NCBI GenBank assembly: GCA_023614405.1
Contig: CM042685.1
Coordinates: 86,294,684 to 86,358,683 of the forward strand
DNA from: Avena insularis
Lineage: Eukaryota > Streptophyta > Magnoliopsida > Poales > Poaceae
Length of the DNA: 64,000 bases
Direction: 5' to 3'
Shown here: piece after piece, positions 1 to 11,853 of the stretch
Numbering within the stretch: the stretch's first letter is position 1
How the letters are laid out: each line of letters begins with the position of its first letter
Program-made: the position numbers and the translations under genes
Notes under the pieces: generated by a model
Told to the model about the DNA's origin: nothing
The model's input: the letters and a program-made list of their open reading frames with translations, nothing else
Databases searched by the model: none

Positions 1-353
1 ATATCTATAATTTTTGATGCTCCATGCTTGTTTTGTACCAACTATCTTATGTTTTGTCTACACTTTGAGGAATTTTTATACATTTTCTGGAACTAACCTA
101 TTGAAAAGATGCCACAGTGTTAGTTCATGTTTTCTGTTGTTTTTGGTTTCAGAAAAGCTAGTAAAGAAATATTCTCGGAATTGGACGAAACAAAAGCCGA
201 AGTCAATATTTTACCATAACGAAAACAGAGCCCAAAGGGGGGACGAAGAGGTGCCACAGGGCGGCCAGACCACCCCATGGCACAGCCAAGGGTGGGCCCG
301 CGCTAGGGCATGGTGTGGGACCCCTGGTCCTCAACCGACCTTGCCCCTTCACC

Positions 354-360
354 TATATAA
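354..360 (+). promoter_or_regulatory. TATA box of the Athila/Sabrina-like LTR
   Basis: TATATAA follows the GC-rich U3 segment and lies about 30 bases before AACCCTAAGTACC, a plausible start of R. Position and context are those of an LTR promoter. Activity is inferred. Confidence 0.55.
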
Positions 361-1343
361 ACACCCTGAGGAGAAAACCCTAAGTACCCGATCAGAAATC
401 CACCAAAAAGTCCATGGCCTCCTCCACCATCGTCCTTAGATTGGGAGGGACCTGAAGCTCTTCCCGGCACTCTGCCGGAGAGGGGATATTACCCTTGAGG
501 CCTTCTTCATCACCATTCCAGCCTCCGGAGTGATGCGTGAGTAGTTCATCCTTGGACTATGGGTCCATAGGAGTAGCTAGATGGTCATTTCTCCTCTTTG
601 TGCTATCATGTTTAGATCTTGTGAGCTGCCTATCATGATCAAGATCATCTATTTGTAATCCTACATGTTGTTTTTGTTGGGATCCGATGGATATTGAGTA
701 CTACGTCAAGATTGATTACTGATTCTATCATGTCTATGTTATTTGTGATCTTGCATGCTCTCCGTTGCAAGTAGTTACTCTGGCCAAGTATTTGCTTGTG
801 ACTCCAAGAGGGAGTATTTATGCTCGATAGTAGGTTCATGCCTCTAGTAATCTGGGAGAGTGACAGAAACCTCTAAGGTTGTAGATGTGTTGTTGCTACT
901 AGGGAGAAAACAAAAATCCTTTGTCCAAGGGCAATTGTATTGTTTAGTTTACACACCTTGCTTAATACAATTATCTGTTGCTTGCAACTTAATACCCGAG
1001 GGTTGTTCGCATGATATCCCGAAGGTGGATTATTAGTCATAGTGCAGTTGGATTACGGTCTATGTATTATGTTGTAATGCCCAAACAAATCTCATAGCGA
1101 TCATCGTGCCATGTACATGCATTGTTATGCATTATCTATCTATCAATTGCCCAACTGTAATTTGTTCACCCAACATGTTATTTATCTTATGGAGAAACAC
1201 CTCTAGTGAACTATGGACCCCCAGTCCATTCCTTTCCACTCATATTCCATCTACTACCTACTGTTTACTTTCTGCAATTACTACAAGCAATTACTTTCTT
1301 CCACACTATACGTTTAATCCTTTGTCTTCAGCAAACCGGTGAG

Positions 1344-1348
1344 CTTGA
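1344..1348. repeat. Target-site duplication CTTGA, left copy
   Basis: CTTGA at 1344-1348 is repeated at 5272-5276, exactly flanking a TGTAGC...GATACA sequence. Joining the flanks restores the run of the host LTR (GTGAG-CTTGA-CAACCTCACTG). Confidence 0.9.
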
Positions 1349-4300
1349 TGTAGCACCCCGGGTAAATCCACTACTAGAAAATCGCTGTTGTTTTTATTAT
1401 GTGCATCATCATGACATCATGCATCGTTTGCCTAAAACTATTTTCTAAAATCCTATATTTTCTTTTCTAAATATCCCGTCTTTTATTTCAAATCAAACCC
1501 TGTTATCCACATATTTTGTTTTGACTAAATAATTTACAAAAGTCCTTTAAAATAAATATATAAATAAAACCCTAAATATTTTTGGTGGGGAAGGCAGTCA
1601 CCGGTCAGGCCCAAAAGGCCCAACCGGTAGCCACCTACCACCCCACCTTGCAAACCCTAACCCTACCTAATCCATCCCCACTTCCTCCCCTCAGCCGCCA
1701 CCAACAAGCCAGCACAGCCCCCAGCAAGCAGCGGCCCCAACCCACGCACGCGTCCCACCCCATGCTACCGCCCCACCCACCCGCTCACGCCACTCCCCAT
1801 CCTCCCGTTTGACCCCACCTCCTCTCGTGAGGCCCCGCGCGACCCACTCAGCATACACGAGATCCCCGCCTCGACGCCCCCTTCCTCGCCATCTCTCCCG
1901 GCCCCGCCACCAAGCTCGACCGCATCGCCGCCGCGCCCTCCTCTCCTGAAGGCCTGCGTGGCCTCGCGCCTGGCGTCGACCCGCCGGCCTCCTCGGAGCA
2001 TGCCACCGCCAGCACCTCATCCAGACGCACCGTTGCATCCCCCGCTCCTTCGTCTCGAGCCTACAATCCCAGTCGCCAAGCCTCCGCTGGCCTCCCTCAT
2101 CCCTGCAAGCAAGCACAGCCGCGGGCGCCCTTCGCCCCCGTCGAGCTCCACAGCCGACCGCGGCCTCCTCTAGCCTCGCGGCGCCGCCCCCCTCTGGCCG
2201 CATCACGAGCGCCGCTGGATCCTTCTCTACCTCGTCTCAGAGCCGCTCGGCCGCGTGCACCTACCGCGCCTGTCGTCGCCTACCCTCGTGGCCCAGCCTC
2301 GCCTGCACGCCGGAGCCGGACCCCGCCCTGGCCATGACCGCTCCCTGATGACCATGTCTCCTTCCTGCCATGGCGTCGCCGGCATCCACCAACTATCCCT
2401 GCACATCGCTCCTTGCCGCTCTCCCCTGGGCCCCACCCTAACCCGGTAGTGATCCCTCGCTCCTCGTCGTTCCCCTCCTCATCGACAGGGCCCCATCATC
2501 CTCGATGCCTTCCTCGTAGTCATGCGTCGCCGGAGCCTCTCAAGGCCACCGCTCTGCCTCTATCCCGCCGTGGCCGCCCCAACGCGTTCAAGCTGATTCC
2601 TCTGGTTGCAGTTGACCGACCCCGCGTGAGCCTCTGGTGGCCTGGTCGCCTTTTTATTCTGCCGAGACGGGACTGCTAGTGTTGTACATCTGTGAAGCTC
2701 TGGATGTGCAGTAGTAGTGGTGGGGGATGTAGTGGTATGATGTTGCATCGTTGAAGGCCGTATGAGGACGTATGTGCAGAGTTGGTGGTGAACTATGATG
2801 GTGGTGTCAAGATCTCCTTCCCGAAGGCATAGAACAAGATCGTCAGCATGGACTTGAAGACCCGGATTCCGAACCTGTTCCCGGCGTCCGAAGACCGATC
2901 CCGGCGAGACCAAATCCGTCGAACCCTCGGAACCCCAAGATCTCCGACCCCATGTGTGATCTCCTTCCCGAGCCCTATTTTATAAAATGTTATATAAACT
3001 TGTGCATCTTAAATTATTCATGCTTGCATACATATTGTATGTTTTGGGGGCCTTATGCCGATTCATCTCATAATTAAATATGGAGACCATATGCGGACAA
3101 ATATAGTCTTATATTGGCCCCATTTAAATTTGTGTAGCGAACCGGTGCTATCTTTTGCCTTGTTAATGCAACATTTAAATTGGGGATATCTAAACAACAT
3201 GAAATTAACAATTAATTGTCGAGACCCCGGTTCCGCTTAATATTGCCTAATTGCATCGCATCTTTGCCATGTCATACATCATACATGCATCATGCTCGAT
3301 CTTTTGTCGTAGTATTAAGTAGTGCATCCGGTGTTTCTTCTAGTGTTTTGCTTCTTCACGGATTAGGCCGATGAGTTGATGCGAGAGTCGACCCGATCTT
3401 CGGATGAACCTTCGACAATGTTTTTCAGGCGAGCATTCTCCCCCTTTCTACCTATCTTATTTTTACAGTCTTTATTTCTTCCTGTTGATCTATTTCTATC
3501 TGTGATGCGATGCTCTAGTTTTCGTACCCGTGATATCCCTTGCAGCCATTAAATTGCCTTGGACACATCCTATTACCTGTTGTTTGGTAGATAGTCAGCC
3601 TTGCGAGTCGTAGTTGCTTGCGCAGGTGTTGCGTCGCTCCGTCGTTGTTCCACAGTTGTTGGAGTAATGCCTTATGTTTAATGTTGGAGATGATTATAAC
3701 TTTAATTCACGTTTAATAACTAAAATTGAAAGTAGGTAAATGCAGAGGCACCGGTGGGTAATAGACAATATTTGGTTTTTAACCGCTCACTAGTGTTCCG
3801 TAGGACCCCGAGTTCTTGACACCTATTCCGAGATCAAGCGCGCTAACCACAGGTGGGGTGCGTGGGCACCCCCATCGATTAGTACTTGATTTCAAAGTAC
3901 TGTACCGGGGGCCACAAAGTAGTTTGAGGCTTTATTACTATCCTGTACTTATGCCATGATTTACTGCTTTATTTATTATTGCGCGTGGAGCGCTTGTACT
4001 GTTTTGGAACCCCGTGCCACGTTTTCGCGGTATCGACAAGCCTAGTCACACTTTTGGGTTCACAGTCGTTTACATCCGTCATCACAAACCATGGGTCCGT
4101 CTCGGAGACCGGCCGACTTCATTACGGGTAGATTAGTGGGGTGGCCCCCATGTGCTTGCTTTGGGTCTGGGAAACGTCGTGTCCCAAACCCCGTCGACAT
4201 ACCGTTGGGTGTATGTTTTGTGATCTTGTACCTACCTGATCTGACAACAAGGGTGTAGGTGCGTGTGGAAACTTTGGTGCACCCCTGCAGGGTTAAATCT

Positions 4301-5271
4301 TTTCGAGAAGCCGTGTCCGCGGTTATGGACGACTTGGAGCATAGTTCTTGATCATAGACAACTACAACTAAAGTTTACTATTATAATTTGACTTGTATCC
4401 GATATGACTAGTAATCAGCTTCACTACAACAGAATGGCTAAATCAAAGTACCAACAACTGCTGGGTTTGGAATATCTCAAGCTAATTGTATCTGACTAGT
4501 AAGTGTCGCAACTACAATGGAATGGTTAACTAAAAGTGCCCACTGCTTATTATATCAGGATGACTATCTATACCTAACTAGTAATTGCTTCAATGATAAC
4601 TGAATAAATAAAACGGCCAACTGTGTGAGTTCCTCGATTGACTTCGTCGTTTGGTCTCGAGGGGGAAATACCAGGATGGGTATGCTTGGTGATAGTTTCA
4701 GGTTGGATCCGAATAGGTCTTTCTTATCCCTATCCGATAGCCGCTAGTTGTATTGAGTCTCTATAGGTTGTTTAGTGCATGCTGCGCTGCCTCTTTAGTC
4801 CACCATACCTATGTAGGCGAGGACCGCCAAATTCTAGTCTCGCCGTGTACTGGCCTTAGTACTGACCGCTCTCTCTTTTTCCTTTGCCCTTTGTCGGCAC
4901 CCCTTTTGTTTAAGCAGGTTTTGAGATCGACGTCGTTAGCAGGGTTACCCTTCCGGCTTGGCCTAGGCAGGGTTATGGACGCCATTGGTTATTCTTCAGG
5001 GCTCTTAGCCCAATTTGCATCTTGTCCGTACTCGTAAGCTGTATCATTTTAAAGGTGATTTGGATCTTTGTATTGTACATCTGTATTCTTGACTCTTTGA
5101 GTCATTATTGTATATATCTGTTTTGTGGGTTCCATCGTGGACTATTGTGTAATGATATTACTTCGTTTTCCACCCGCACGCAAGTGCCTGGTGGGCACCT
5201 TTGAATCGTTTCTATGAGGATTTGGCGGGGATCGCTAAGACTTGCATAGGACCGATTCCGAGGGTGATACA
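1349..5271 (+). mobile_element. Solo LTR of a long-LTR Ty3/gypsy family (3,923 bp)
   Basis: It starts TGTAGCACCCC and ends GATACA, inside a perfect 5-bp target duplication. No primer site, internal region or second LTR is present, so this is a solo LTR left by LTR-LTR recombination. It is homologous along its length to the LTRs at 6713-10694 and 11538-15726; the first 150 bases look about 80% identical by eye. Three parts can be seen: an AT-rich head (1349-1600), a GC-rich block (about 1610-2690) rich in CCGCC/TCGTC that gives long spurious open frames on both strands, and a long AT-rich tail. The tail shares motifs with the LTR at 52116. The family relates to the chromodomain (Tekay/Del-like) element at 52116-64000, so similar membership is inferred. 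Confidence 0.85.
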
Positions 5272-5477
5272 CTTGACAACCTCACTGTAAGTTGGGACAA
5301 AGTATTGTGGTTATGTTGTGCAGGTTTCACGTTGCTAGCAACACCTTGGGAGCTGTTTCCTTTCTCCTACTGGTTCAATAACCTTGGTTTCACAACTGAG
5401 GGAAAACTTACTGTTGTGCTCATCATAGCTTGCTCTTGGGGTTTCCCAGCAGGCTCTACAGTAACCGAGCCACATCA
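5272..5477 (+). mobile_element. Athila/Sabrina-like LTR, right segment
   Basis: This continues the LTR of 1-1348 after the solo LTR. It begins with the second CTTGA and runs to CACATCA at 5471-5477, a plausible CA end. The next bases (AGCTGTTGTTGC) are not a primer site, so this end is the outer edge of a 3' or solo LTR. The 5' edge is outside the window, so its own target duplication cannot be tested. Confidence 0.65.
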
Positions 5478-6712
5478 AGCTGTTGTTGCAAGAAATTAAG
5501 AGGGACAATATTTGAGGGCTCACATGTCTCTCCTAGTTCCAAGCATGTGAGGACAAGGGGCTAGGGCTTCTATAGTGCATGTTATAATGATGGTCGACCA
5601 AATCAGAGGGGAGTGTTGTGAATGCTTGATTGGCAAGGTTTGTGGGAGGTTTCATGGTGTTTACTAGTGGTTTTTGTAATATGGTCAAATCTTCCCTAAT
5701 GGTTGTTCATGAAGGAAGTCCTAAGTTATGATCTTGGCAAGATGAGGAAGTGCTATTGGTAGATAGGTATGGTCATTGTACACCTTCAAAATTTATCTTG
5801 GTCCACTTTATATCAATTATTCAAGCTATTGGTATTTTTACATTGAGATAGGTTGATTTTTGGTGTGAGATGGTTCCAAATACCATATCACACATTGGAG
5901 AATTTTATTAGAATTTATTTGTACTAAAGTATTTTTATGCAATTGTTTCTTGTTTCTGCCATTTAATAAAAAGGCAAAAATAAATAATAAAGAATCTCAA
6001 AAATATTTATTTTTGAGATGGAGAGGTGGGTATGATGTATAGATCTCAAATGTGCATTGATTTGGCAAAGTGATTTGGAGAAAAACTAACTTGCCTTTAG
6101 AGACAAAGATTATAGGGTTTTGCCAAAAATGGAATTTAAATAGTTTTAGGATCCAAATAATTATTGGAATTACTTCGAAAAACATTATATCCAAGGTAGA
6201 TTATGTCAACTTGAAGTATCTATCATTAACAACCTTGGGTTTTGAAGAATTTTTGTGAAATTGGGAGAAACTAGATTTGGGGAAATCTAGGGTTTTGATA
6301 TTTTTATGCCACCTAGACATGGTAGGATTAGTGATCTTAGATCTCACCTTGGTGCAAGGGATATATGGATTGATAGACCAATTTATATAAATGATAATGG
6401 CATCAGGAGTTTGGCTTTGTTTTATTTCAGGTGGTCTAGGAGTGATGGAAAACTTTGTTAAAAATAAGGCTGTCATAACAGAATTGTTATGATGTCTCCG
6501 AAACCATGTGGGTTTAAGAAACACAATGCTCTAATGGAAGCAAGTGGAAGGTAGAGATAGACCATGGTTAGTAGATCATAACCATGCAAAGAGTTGGTCA
6601 AGGAGAGGTGGCATATGGATGTGAGTTTCTGCCAAAGTAGGCAAGATGATAATATTTGCAGAAAAGATTATTATCTTGACTACAAAACCATCATGGATTG
6701 GTGGGAACCAGA
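5478..6712 (+). mobile_element. Remnant of an unassigned LTR element (polypurine tract and LTR start?)
   Basis: About 1.2 kb of AT-rich sequence without a coding frame. At 5604-5613 a purine run (CAGAGGGGAG) is directly followed by TGTTGTGAATG at 5614, the layout of a polypurine tract and the start of a 3' LTR. A short hairpin of ATCTCAAAAATA with its inverse lies at about 5993-6018. The sequence is the host into which the next long-LTR element (6713) inserted; its continuation is not seen later in the window. Family not recognised. Confidence 0.35.
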
Positions 6713-9700
6713 TGTAGCTCCCCGGTAAAACCAGTACTAGAAAATCGTATGTCTTATCTTTGTACATCATGATGACATCAGCATGCATCTATCTGTCTAA
6801 AACTATTTTGCTAAAAGCCCTATTTTGCTTTCTATATTTATCCCTCTCTTTTATTTCAAATCAAAATGTCAGTGTTTTTGGATATATCTATTTGTCTTAA
6901 ACTGATTTACAAAATGTTTTTAAAATAAAATATAAAAAACCTTAAATATTTTAGTGGAGGAGGCAGCCACCAGCCAGATCCAGAAGGCCCAACCGGGCAG
7001 CCACCTTCCACCCCACTACAAACCTTAAAACTAAACTCTAGTCAAACCCTAAACCTAGATCCCTACCCTATTCCCAACCACAGAGACACACCATGCAGTC
7101 AGCTTGAGACCATCGACCTAGCTCTATCTACACCTACCCCGACCCACACCCTGTCACACACCAAAGGCCGAACCCACCCCACTCACATCGCTACCCCACC
7201 TTCCCCTAAAACGTACATGAACCCGTGCCCGTACGCTACACGACGCATGCGACCCACCCACCCTCGTCGCACTCATGCTGTCATGCACGGGAACACCGCC
7301 TTCCCATGATCGAACCCCATCCCCCATCTCCCAACCTTTCGCTCGCATGACACCGGCCCCACCCCCTTGTCGCGATCCCCTTGTCGCCTATCCCCCAACA
7401 CCTCTCGATCCTGCCGTGTGGCCCCTCCTCCTCAGCTCGTAGCCACCACTGCAACCGCCAGCAGCTCGGCACCCTCCGCTCCCCTCCACCTTCACCTCGA
7501 GCATCCGGTGTCCGTCGTCCCCGCCGACCTTCTCCTTGGAGCTCCTCTCGGCCTTGTAGCACCGCCAGAGCTTCTCCTTCGACGGTTTGAGCCTGCACCG
7601 ACCTCAGTGCTGCCCCTCTCCATCCTGCGAATGGCCGCCGCCCTCTGGCCAAGCTCCTCTCGACCTGGTCCTGGCTTTCCCCATCCCCTGCTCCTCGCGG
7701 CCATGACCTCTTCTGCTGCCAGCGGCCCTCCTGGACGTCGACGACGTCGCCGCCTGTACCCCATGACTTCCCTGAGCCCGTCGGCCTTCCCTACCCGGCC
7801 GCAGCATGTTCCTCCGGTCACATCTCCGACCGTCTCTGCCGTGTGACTCATTGTTTGCGCGCACACCTACAGGTCTCCTCCTAGCGGCCCACTCTGCAGT
7901 GGTGGCTCCACCTCAGGCCACCAACGGCCTCTGAGCCGAGCTGCACCTCTTCCTGCGGCCGCAAGCCTCCGTTGAAGAACAGTTGAAGTGTTCATGCTGT
8001 TGTCCAGATGTCCGTGGTTTAGAGATTCGTGACGGTGTTGATGTGATAAGCTTAACCCCAAGGCCTTTGGCTTGGAACCGAAGACAATACCGAGCCGAAG
8101 GTGCCGAAGAACCATCGACAAGAATTCCATCATGGATCTCCATGAACTACTTCATGGTCTCAGAAGACCGATCCATCGGAACGCCAAGACCTTCGACCTC
8201 AAACCCAAAGAGCACCCTCATGGGACCGCTCCAAGCACCTTCACGAAACCAGATAACCCCCGGACACGGACGGGAACATGAAACCAGATAACCCCCGGAC
8301 ACGGACGGGAAGACCATCAGCATGAAACGAGGCCTCGTAACCGAAGATCGAGGCCGAACCCCGTTCATCCCTGAACCAAGTTCGCCGACCAATGTGTGAC
8401 CCCTTTCCGAGACCCATGTTTTTATAATATGATATATATCTATTTCATATATTTGTATATTTGTATATGCTTGCATACATCTCATCTTGTGTGATTTTGG
8501 AGCCTTATGCCAAATCACCTCTTAATTAAATATGGAGGCCATATGCGGGCTTTTCTCGTTTTATACTGGATTCATTTAAATTTGTGTAGCGAACCGGTGA
8601 TATAATTCTGCCTTGTTAAGCCAACATTTAAAATGCGGGGTATCTAAACAACATGAACCTATTAAATAATTGTCGGGACCTCGGTTCCGCGTAATATTGC
8701 CTAATGCGTAATATTGCCTAATTGCTTTGCACATTTGCCATGTCATGCATCATGCCTGATCTTTTGCCATAATATTAAATAGTCCATCCGGTGTTTCTTC
8801 TAGTGCTTTGCTTCTTCAGGATTAGGCCTATGAGTTGATGAGAGTGTCGTCCTGATCTTCGGTTGAACCATCGCCAATGTTTTAAGGCGAGCATTCTCCC
8901 CCTTTCTACATATCTTACTTTTATAGTCTGTATTTCCTCATGTTGATCTATTGCTATATGTGTTGTGATGTTGTATTTTTCGTATCCGTGATATCCCTTG
9001 CAGCGATTATATTTCCTTGGACACCTCCTATTATCTATTGTTTGGTAGATAGTCGGCCTTGTGAGTTGTAGTTGCTTGCTCAGGTGTTGTTTCGATGTCG
9101 TCAAGTAACACAGTTGTTGGAATGTCGCCATATGCTTTATGTTGGAGATGATCATGAATTTAATTACAACTTAATATTAAAATGTTGGGAATAGTTATAA
9201 CCAATGCAGAGGCATCGGTGGGCAATATATGTGATTTGGTTTTTAACCGCTCATAGGTGTCCCCTAAGACCCCGAGTACTTGATACCTGTTCCTTGACTA
9301 TTCGCCTGTGGGACCATGAATCCCCTTAGCAAGAGATTGAATCATATCTTATTTCTTGGGGCCACGAGCTAGTTTAGGATTTTATTACTATCATATATTT
9401 ATGCCATGCTTACTACTTTATTTACTATTGTTGCTCGTAGAGAGCGTTTACTACTGTATTGTTTAGGTAAGTGGAATGTTTTCGCGGTATCGACAAGCCC
9501 AGTCACACTTTTGGGTTTCCAGTCATTTACAGCCATTGGCACAAACCTCTGGGTCCGTTCTGGAGCCAGCCAACTTTATCGCTGGTAGCTTGGTGGGGTG
9601 GCCCCTTGAAATATTTTATGAATCTTGTGATTGCTTTATCATGATGCCTCGTTGGGTTTTCATTTAGTTTTTCTGAGGTTGATCGTTCATGTGTTGCTAT

Positions 9701-10694
9701 TTGTGCCCCCTGCAGGGTAAAACTTTCTGAAAACTGTGTCCGCGGTTATGGACGACTTGAAGCACAATATCTCGATCATAGAAAACTATAACTAAAGTAG
9801 TGCTATAAATTTGATCTTGAAATGACTAGTAATCAACTTAAGTACAACATAATGGCTAAATAAAAGTACAAACAACTTCTGGGTTTTTGAATGTCTCATG
9901 TTATATTTATCTGACTAGTAAGTATTGCAACTAAAACGGAATGGTTAACTAAAACTGCCCACTGCTTATGTTATCAGGATGACTCATGCTATCGATATCT
10001 GACTAGTAATTGCTGCAACTATAATAAAATGAATACAACTGCCAACTTTGTGAGTTCTTCGGTTTGACTTACACGTTGGTCTCGAGGGGGAAATACCAGG
10101 ATGGGTATGATTGACGTTAGTATCAGGATGAATCCGAATAGGTCTTTCTTATCCCTCTCTGATAGCCGACAGTTGTATCGAGTCTCTATAGGTTTTTTAG
10201 TGCATACCGCGCAGCCGCTTCAGTCCACCATACCTATGTAGGCGAGGACCGTCGAATTCTAAGACTCGTCGTGTACTGGCCTCAGTACTGACCGCTATCT
10301 TTCTCCTTTGCCCTTTGTCGGCACGCCTTTTGTTTGAGCAGGTTTTGAGATCGACGTCGTTAGCATGGTTACCCTTCCGTCTTGGCCTGGGCAGGGTTAT
10401 GGACGCCATTGGTTATTCTTCAGGGCTCTTAGCCCCATTTGCGTCTTGTACATAGTCGGATGTCGTATCGTTTTCAAGGTGATTTAGATTTTTATACTGT
10501 ATATCTGTATTCTTGACTCTTGGAGTCGTTGTATATATATCTGTTCTGTGGGTTCCATCATGGACTAATGTGTAATGGTATTACTTTATTTTTCACTTGC
10601 ACAAAAAGTGCCTGGTGGGAAGCTTTAAATTATTCATATGTGGGTTTGGCGGGAATCGTCAAAACTTGCATAGGACCGATCTGAGGGTGTTACA
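6713..10694 (+). mobile_element. 5' LTR of a deleted long-LTR Ty3/gypsy element (3,982 bp)
   Basis: It starts TGTAGCTCCCC, ends GGTGTTACA, and is followed three bases later by a TGGTATCAGAGC primer site, which fixes it as a 5' LTR. It belongs to the family of the solo LTR at 1349-5271 and pairs with the LTR starting at 11538. It has the same AT-rich head, GC-rich block (about 6960-8000) and AT-rich tail. Two short tandem duplications are private to this copy: a unit of about 36 bp near 8235-8310 and a 16-bp unit near 8696-8722. The LTR pair differs at roughly one base in eight at the start, which suggests an old insertion. Confidence 0.85.
8235..8310. repeat. Private tandem duplication inside the 5' LTR
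   Basis: The segment GAAACCAGATAACCCCCGG plus the following CACGGACGGGAA occurs twice in tandem here, but once at the homologous place in the LTR near 15680-15715. It is therefore a local duplication after or during insertion. Confidence 0.8.
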
Positions 10695-11537
10695 GAGTGG
10701 TATCAGAGCTCTGCAGTTATGATACCCCACTAATCCATCCTGTAGGATAACCTAGCTAACGATCGATGAAGAGTTTCAAAACTATTTTTAAAAAACGGTT
10801 GAATAGATCTGATTAGGTCTGCTTTGACTCCTTACCCCTCCTATTCTCTTCTTACCCCTACGTGTTTTGAATCTACTATCTTACCCGTATTTGAGTCTAG
10901 GATTTCTCGTGGCCAAGTTTCCCTCGTACCTTCAGGGTTTCGCTTCCTCTTGTAACGGTGCTTCGACTTTCGGTCTTCATGCTATCCGAGGAATTTTCCT
11001 CTCTTGTACCCTCCAGTGCATCTAAAATTCACTAAAAAAATTCTTTGTGTCTTCCAGTGTTTTACCACGCGACAACATATTCTACACCATATCTGATGAA
11101 GAAGATGCATCAGTCCTTTGTTTTCCAAGATTCTGAACCTCGCTTGTCGAGGTCTTCAGTCTGAATTCTGATAGTTCTCTTATTCGTGTACAGACTAATG
11201 CTTTGAGTGAAGGATGGAGTCGCGACCATACCACTACTCATATCATTCGCTTTTGTATATTGAATCGGATAATCAATGTAGTTGTACTCCTCCACGGAAG
11301 TTAGAGGTGGCCTTATATTTTGATACTTTTACCTTCGTCATTTGTTCATCCTGGGTGTTCTCCCAACAAACGTGAACAATGACCCCTTGTTGGTGGTGTC
11401 GCCGATTTCAAGACAGAGATAGAATCTTTGTGTGTCGTGAGGATCTACATGAAGCGATAAGATTCAGACAGTCTGCCTTTTTTCCTGTACCATCAGGTGG
11501 ATCTCGAGGGCGATATCCATTGTTAGTGGTGTCGAAT
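10695..11537 (+). mobile_element. Internal region of the deleted gypsy element: leader plus decayed polypurine tract
   Basis: Only 843 bp lie between the two LTRs and no gag or pol motif is present. The stretch 11192-11268 is homologous to 57190-57270 in the leader of the element at 52116 (both contain GGATGGAGTCGCGACCATAC). The last 40 bases resemble that element's end before its 3' LTR (ATCTCG...TTAGTGG...TTGTAGCA), but the purine tract is broken (GTGGTGTCGAAT). The copy therefore keeps both cis ends and lost all coding sequence by internal deletion, or it descends from a non-autonomous master of LARD type. It is not known to be mobile. Confidence 0.75.
10698..10710 (+). other. Primer binding site (initiator Met tRNA type)
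   Basis: TGGTATCAGAGCT lies three bases after the LTR end ACA. This is the usual minus-strand primer site of many plant LTR elements, and the same site occurs at 56674. Confidence 0.9.
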
Positions 11538-11853
11538 TGTAGCACCTCGGGTAAAACCACTACTACAAAATCGCGTGTCTTATCTCTGTGCATCATCATG
11601 ACATCAGCATGCATCTATCTGCCTAAAACTATTTTGCTAAAAGCCCTATTTTGCTTTCTATATTAAACCCTCTCTTTTATTTCAAATTAAAATTCCGGTG
11701 TTTCCGAATATCTCTGTTTATCTTAAAACGATTTACAAAATGCTTTTAAAATAAAAAAAACCTTAAATATTTTAGTGGAGGAGGCAGCCACCGGATAGGC
11801 CTAGAAGGCCCAACTAGAAACCACCTACCACCCTACTACAAACCTTAAAACTA
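11538..11853 (+). mobile_element. 3' LTR of the deleted gypsy element, first segment
   Basis: It starts TGTAGCACCTCGGG and matches the 5' LTR at 6713 until 11853, where a foldback element with an 8-bp target duplication interrupts it. Confidence 0.85.
11846..11853. repeat. Target-site duplication TAAAACTA (left copy)
   Basis: TAAAACTA at 11846-11853 recurs at 14394-14401. The uninterrupted LTR copy near 7020-7040 has this sequence once (CCTTAAAACTAAAC), which proves the duplication flanks an insertion. Confidence 0.85.

Larger units (their letters stand above)
1..1348 (+). mobile_element. Athila/Sabrina-like Ty3/gypsy LTR, left segment (window starts inside it)
   Basis: The first bases match the inner part of a grass Athila-type LTR; by memory of such LTRs about 16 bases of the TGATACG start lie before the window. 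A TATA box follows at 354-360. The transcribed part has the usual run of motifs: a GTGACAGAAACCTC segment near 860-875 and CTTAATAC tracts near 960-1000. The LTR stops at 1348, where a solo LTR has inserted, and resumes at 5272. The two pieces together give an LTR of about 1.56 kb, which fits Sabrina-type LTRs as I remember them. No primer site follows its end, so it is a solo LTR or a 3' LTR. The open frame across 14-439 is LTR sequence, not a gene. Confidence 0.75.

Noticed and set aside
14..439. 141-residue open frame at the window start
   Set aside because: It lies in the U3 region of an Athila-type LTR and spans its TATA box. No family of proteins is recognised.
1648..1670. Telomere-like AACCCTAACCCTA
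   Set aside because: Only two imperfect units inside an LTR; no array.
1582..2679. Long Pro-, Arg- and Gly-rich open frames in the GC-rich LTR blocks (also 7281-8291, 14532-15408, 53242-53875, 63055-63825)
   Set aside because: Frames are open on both strands, change between homologous LTR copies and contain no domain. They are composition effects.
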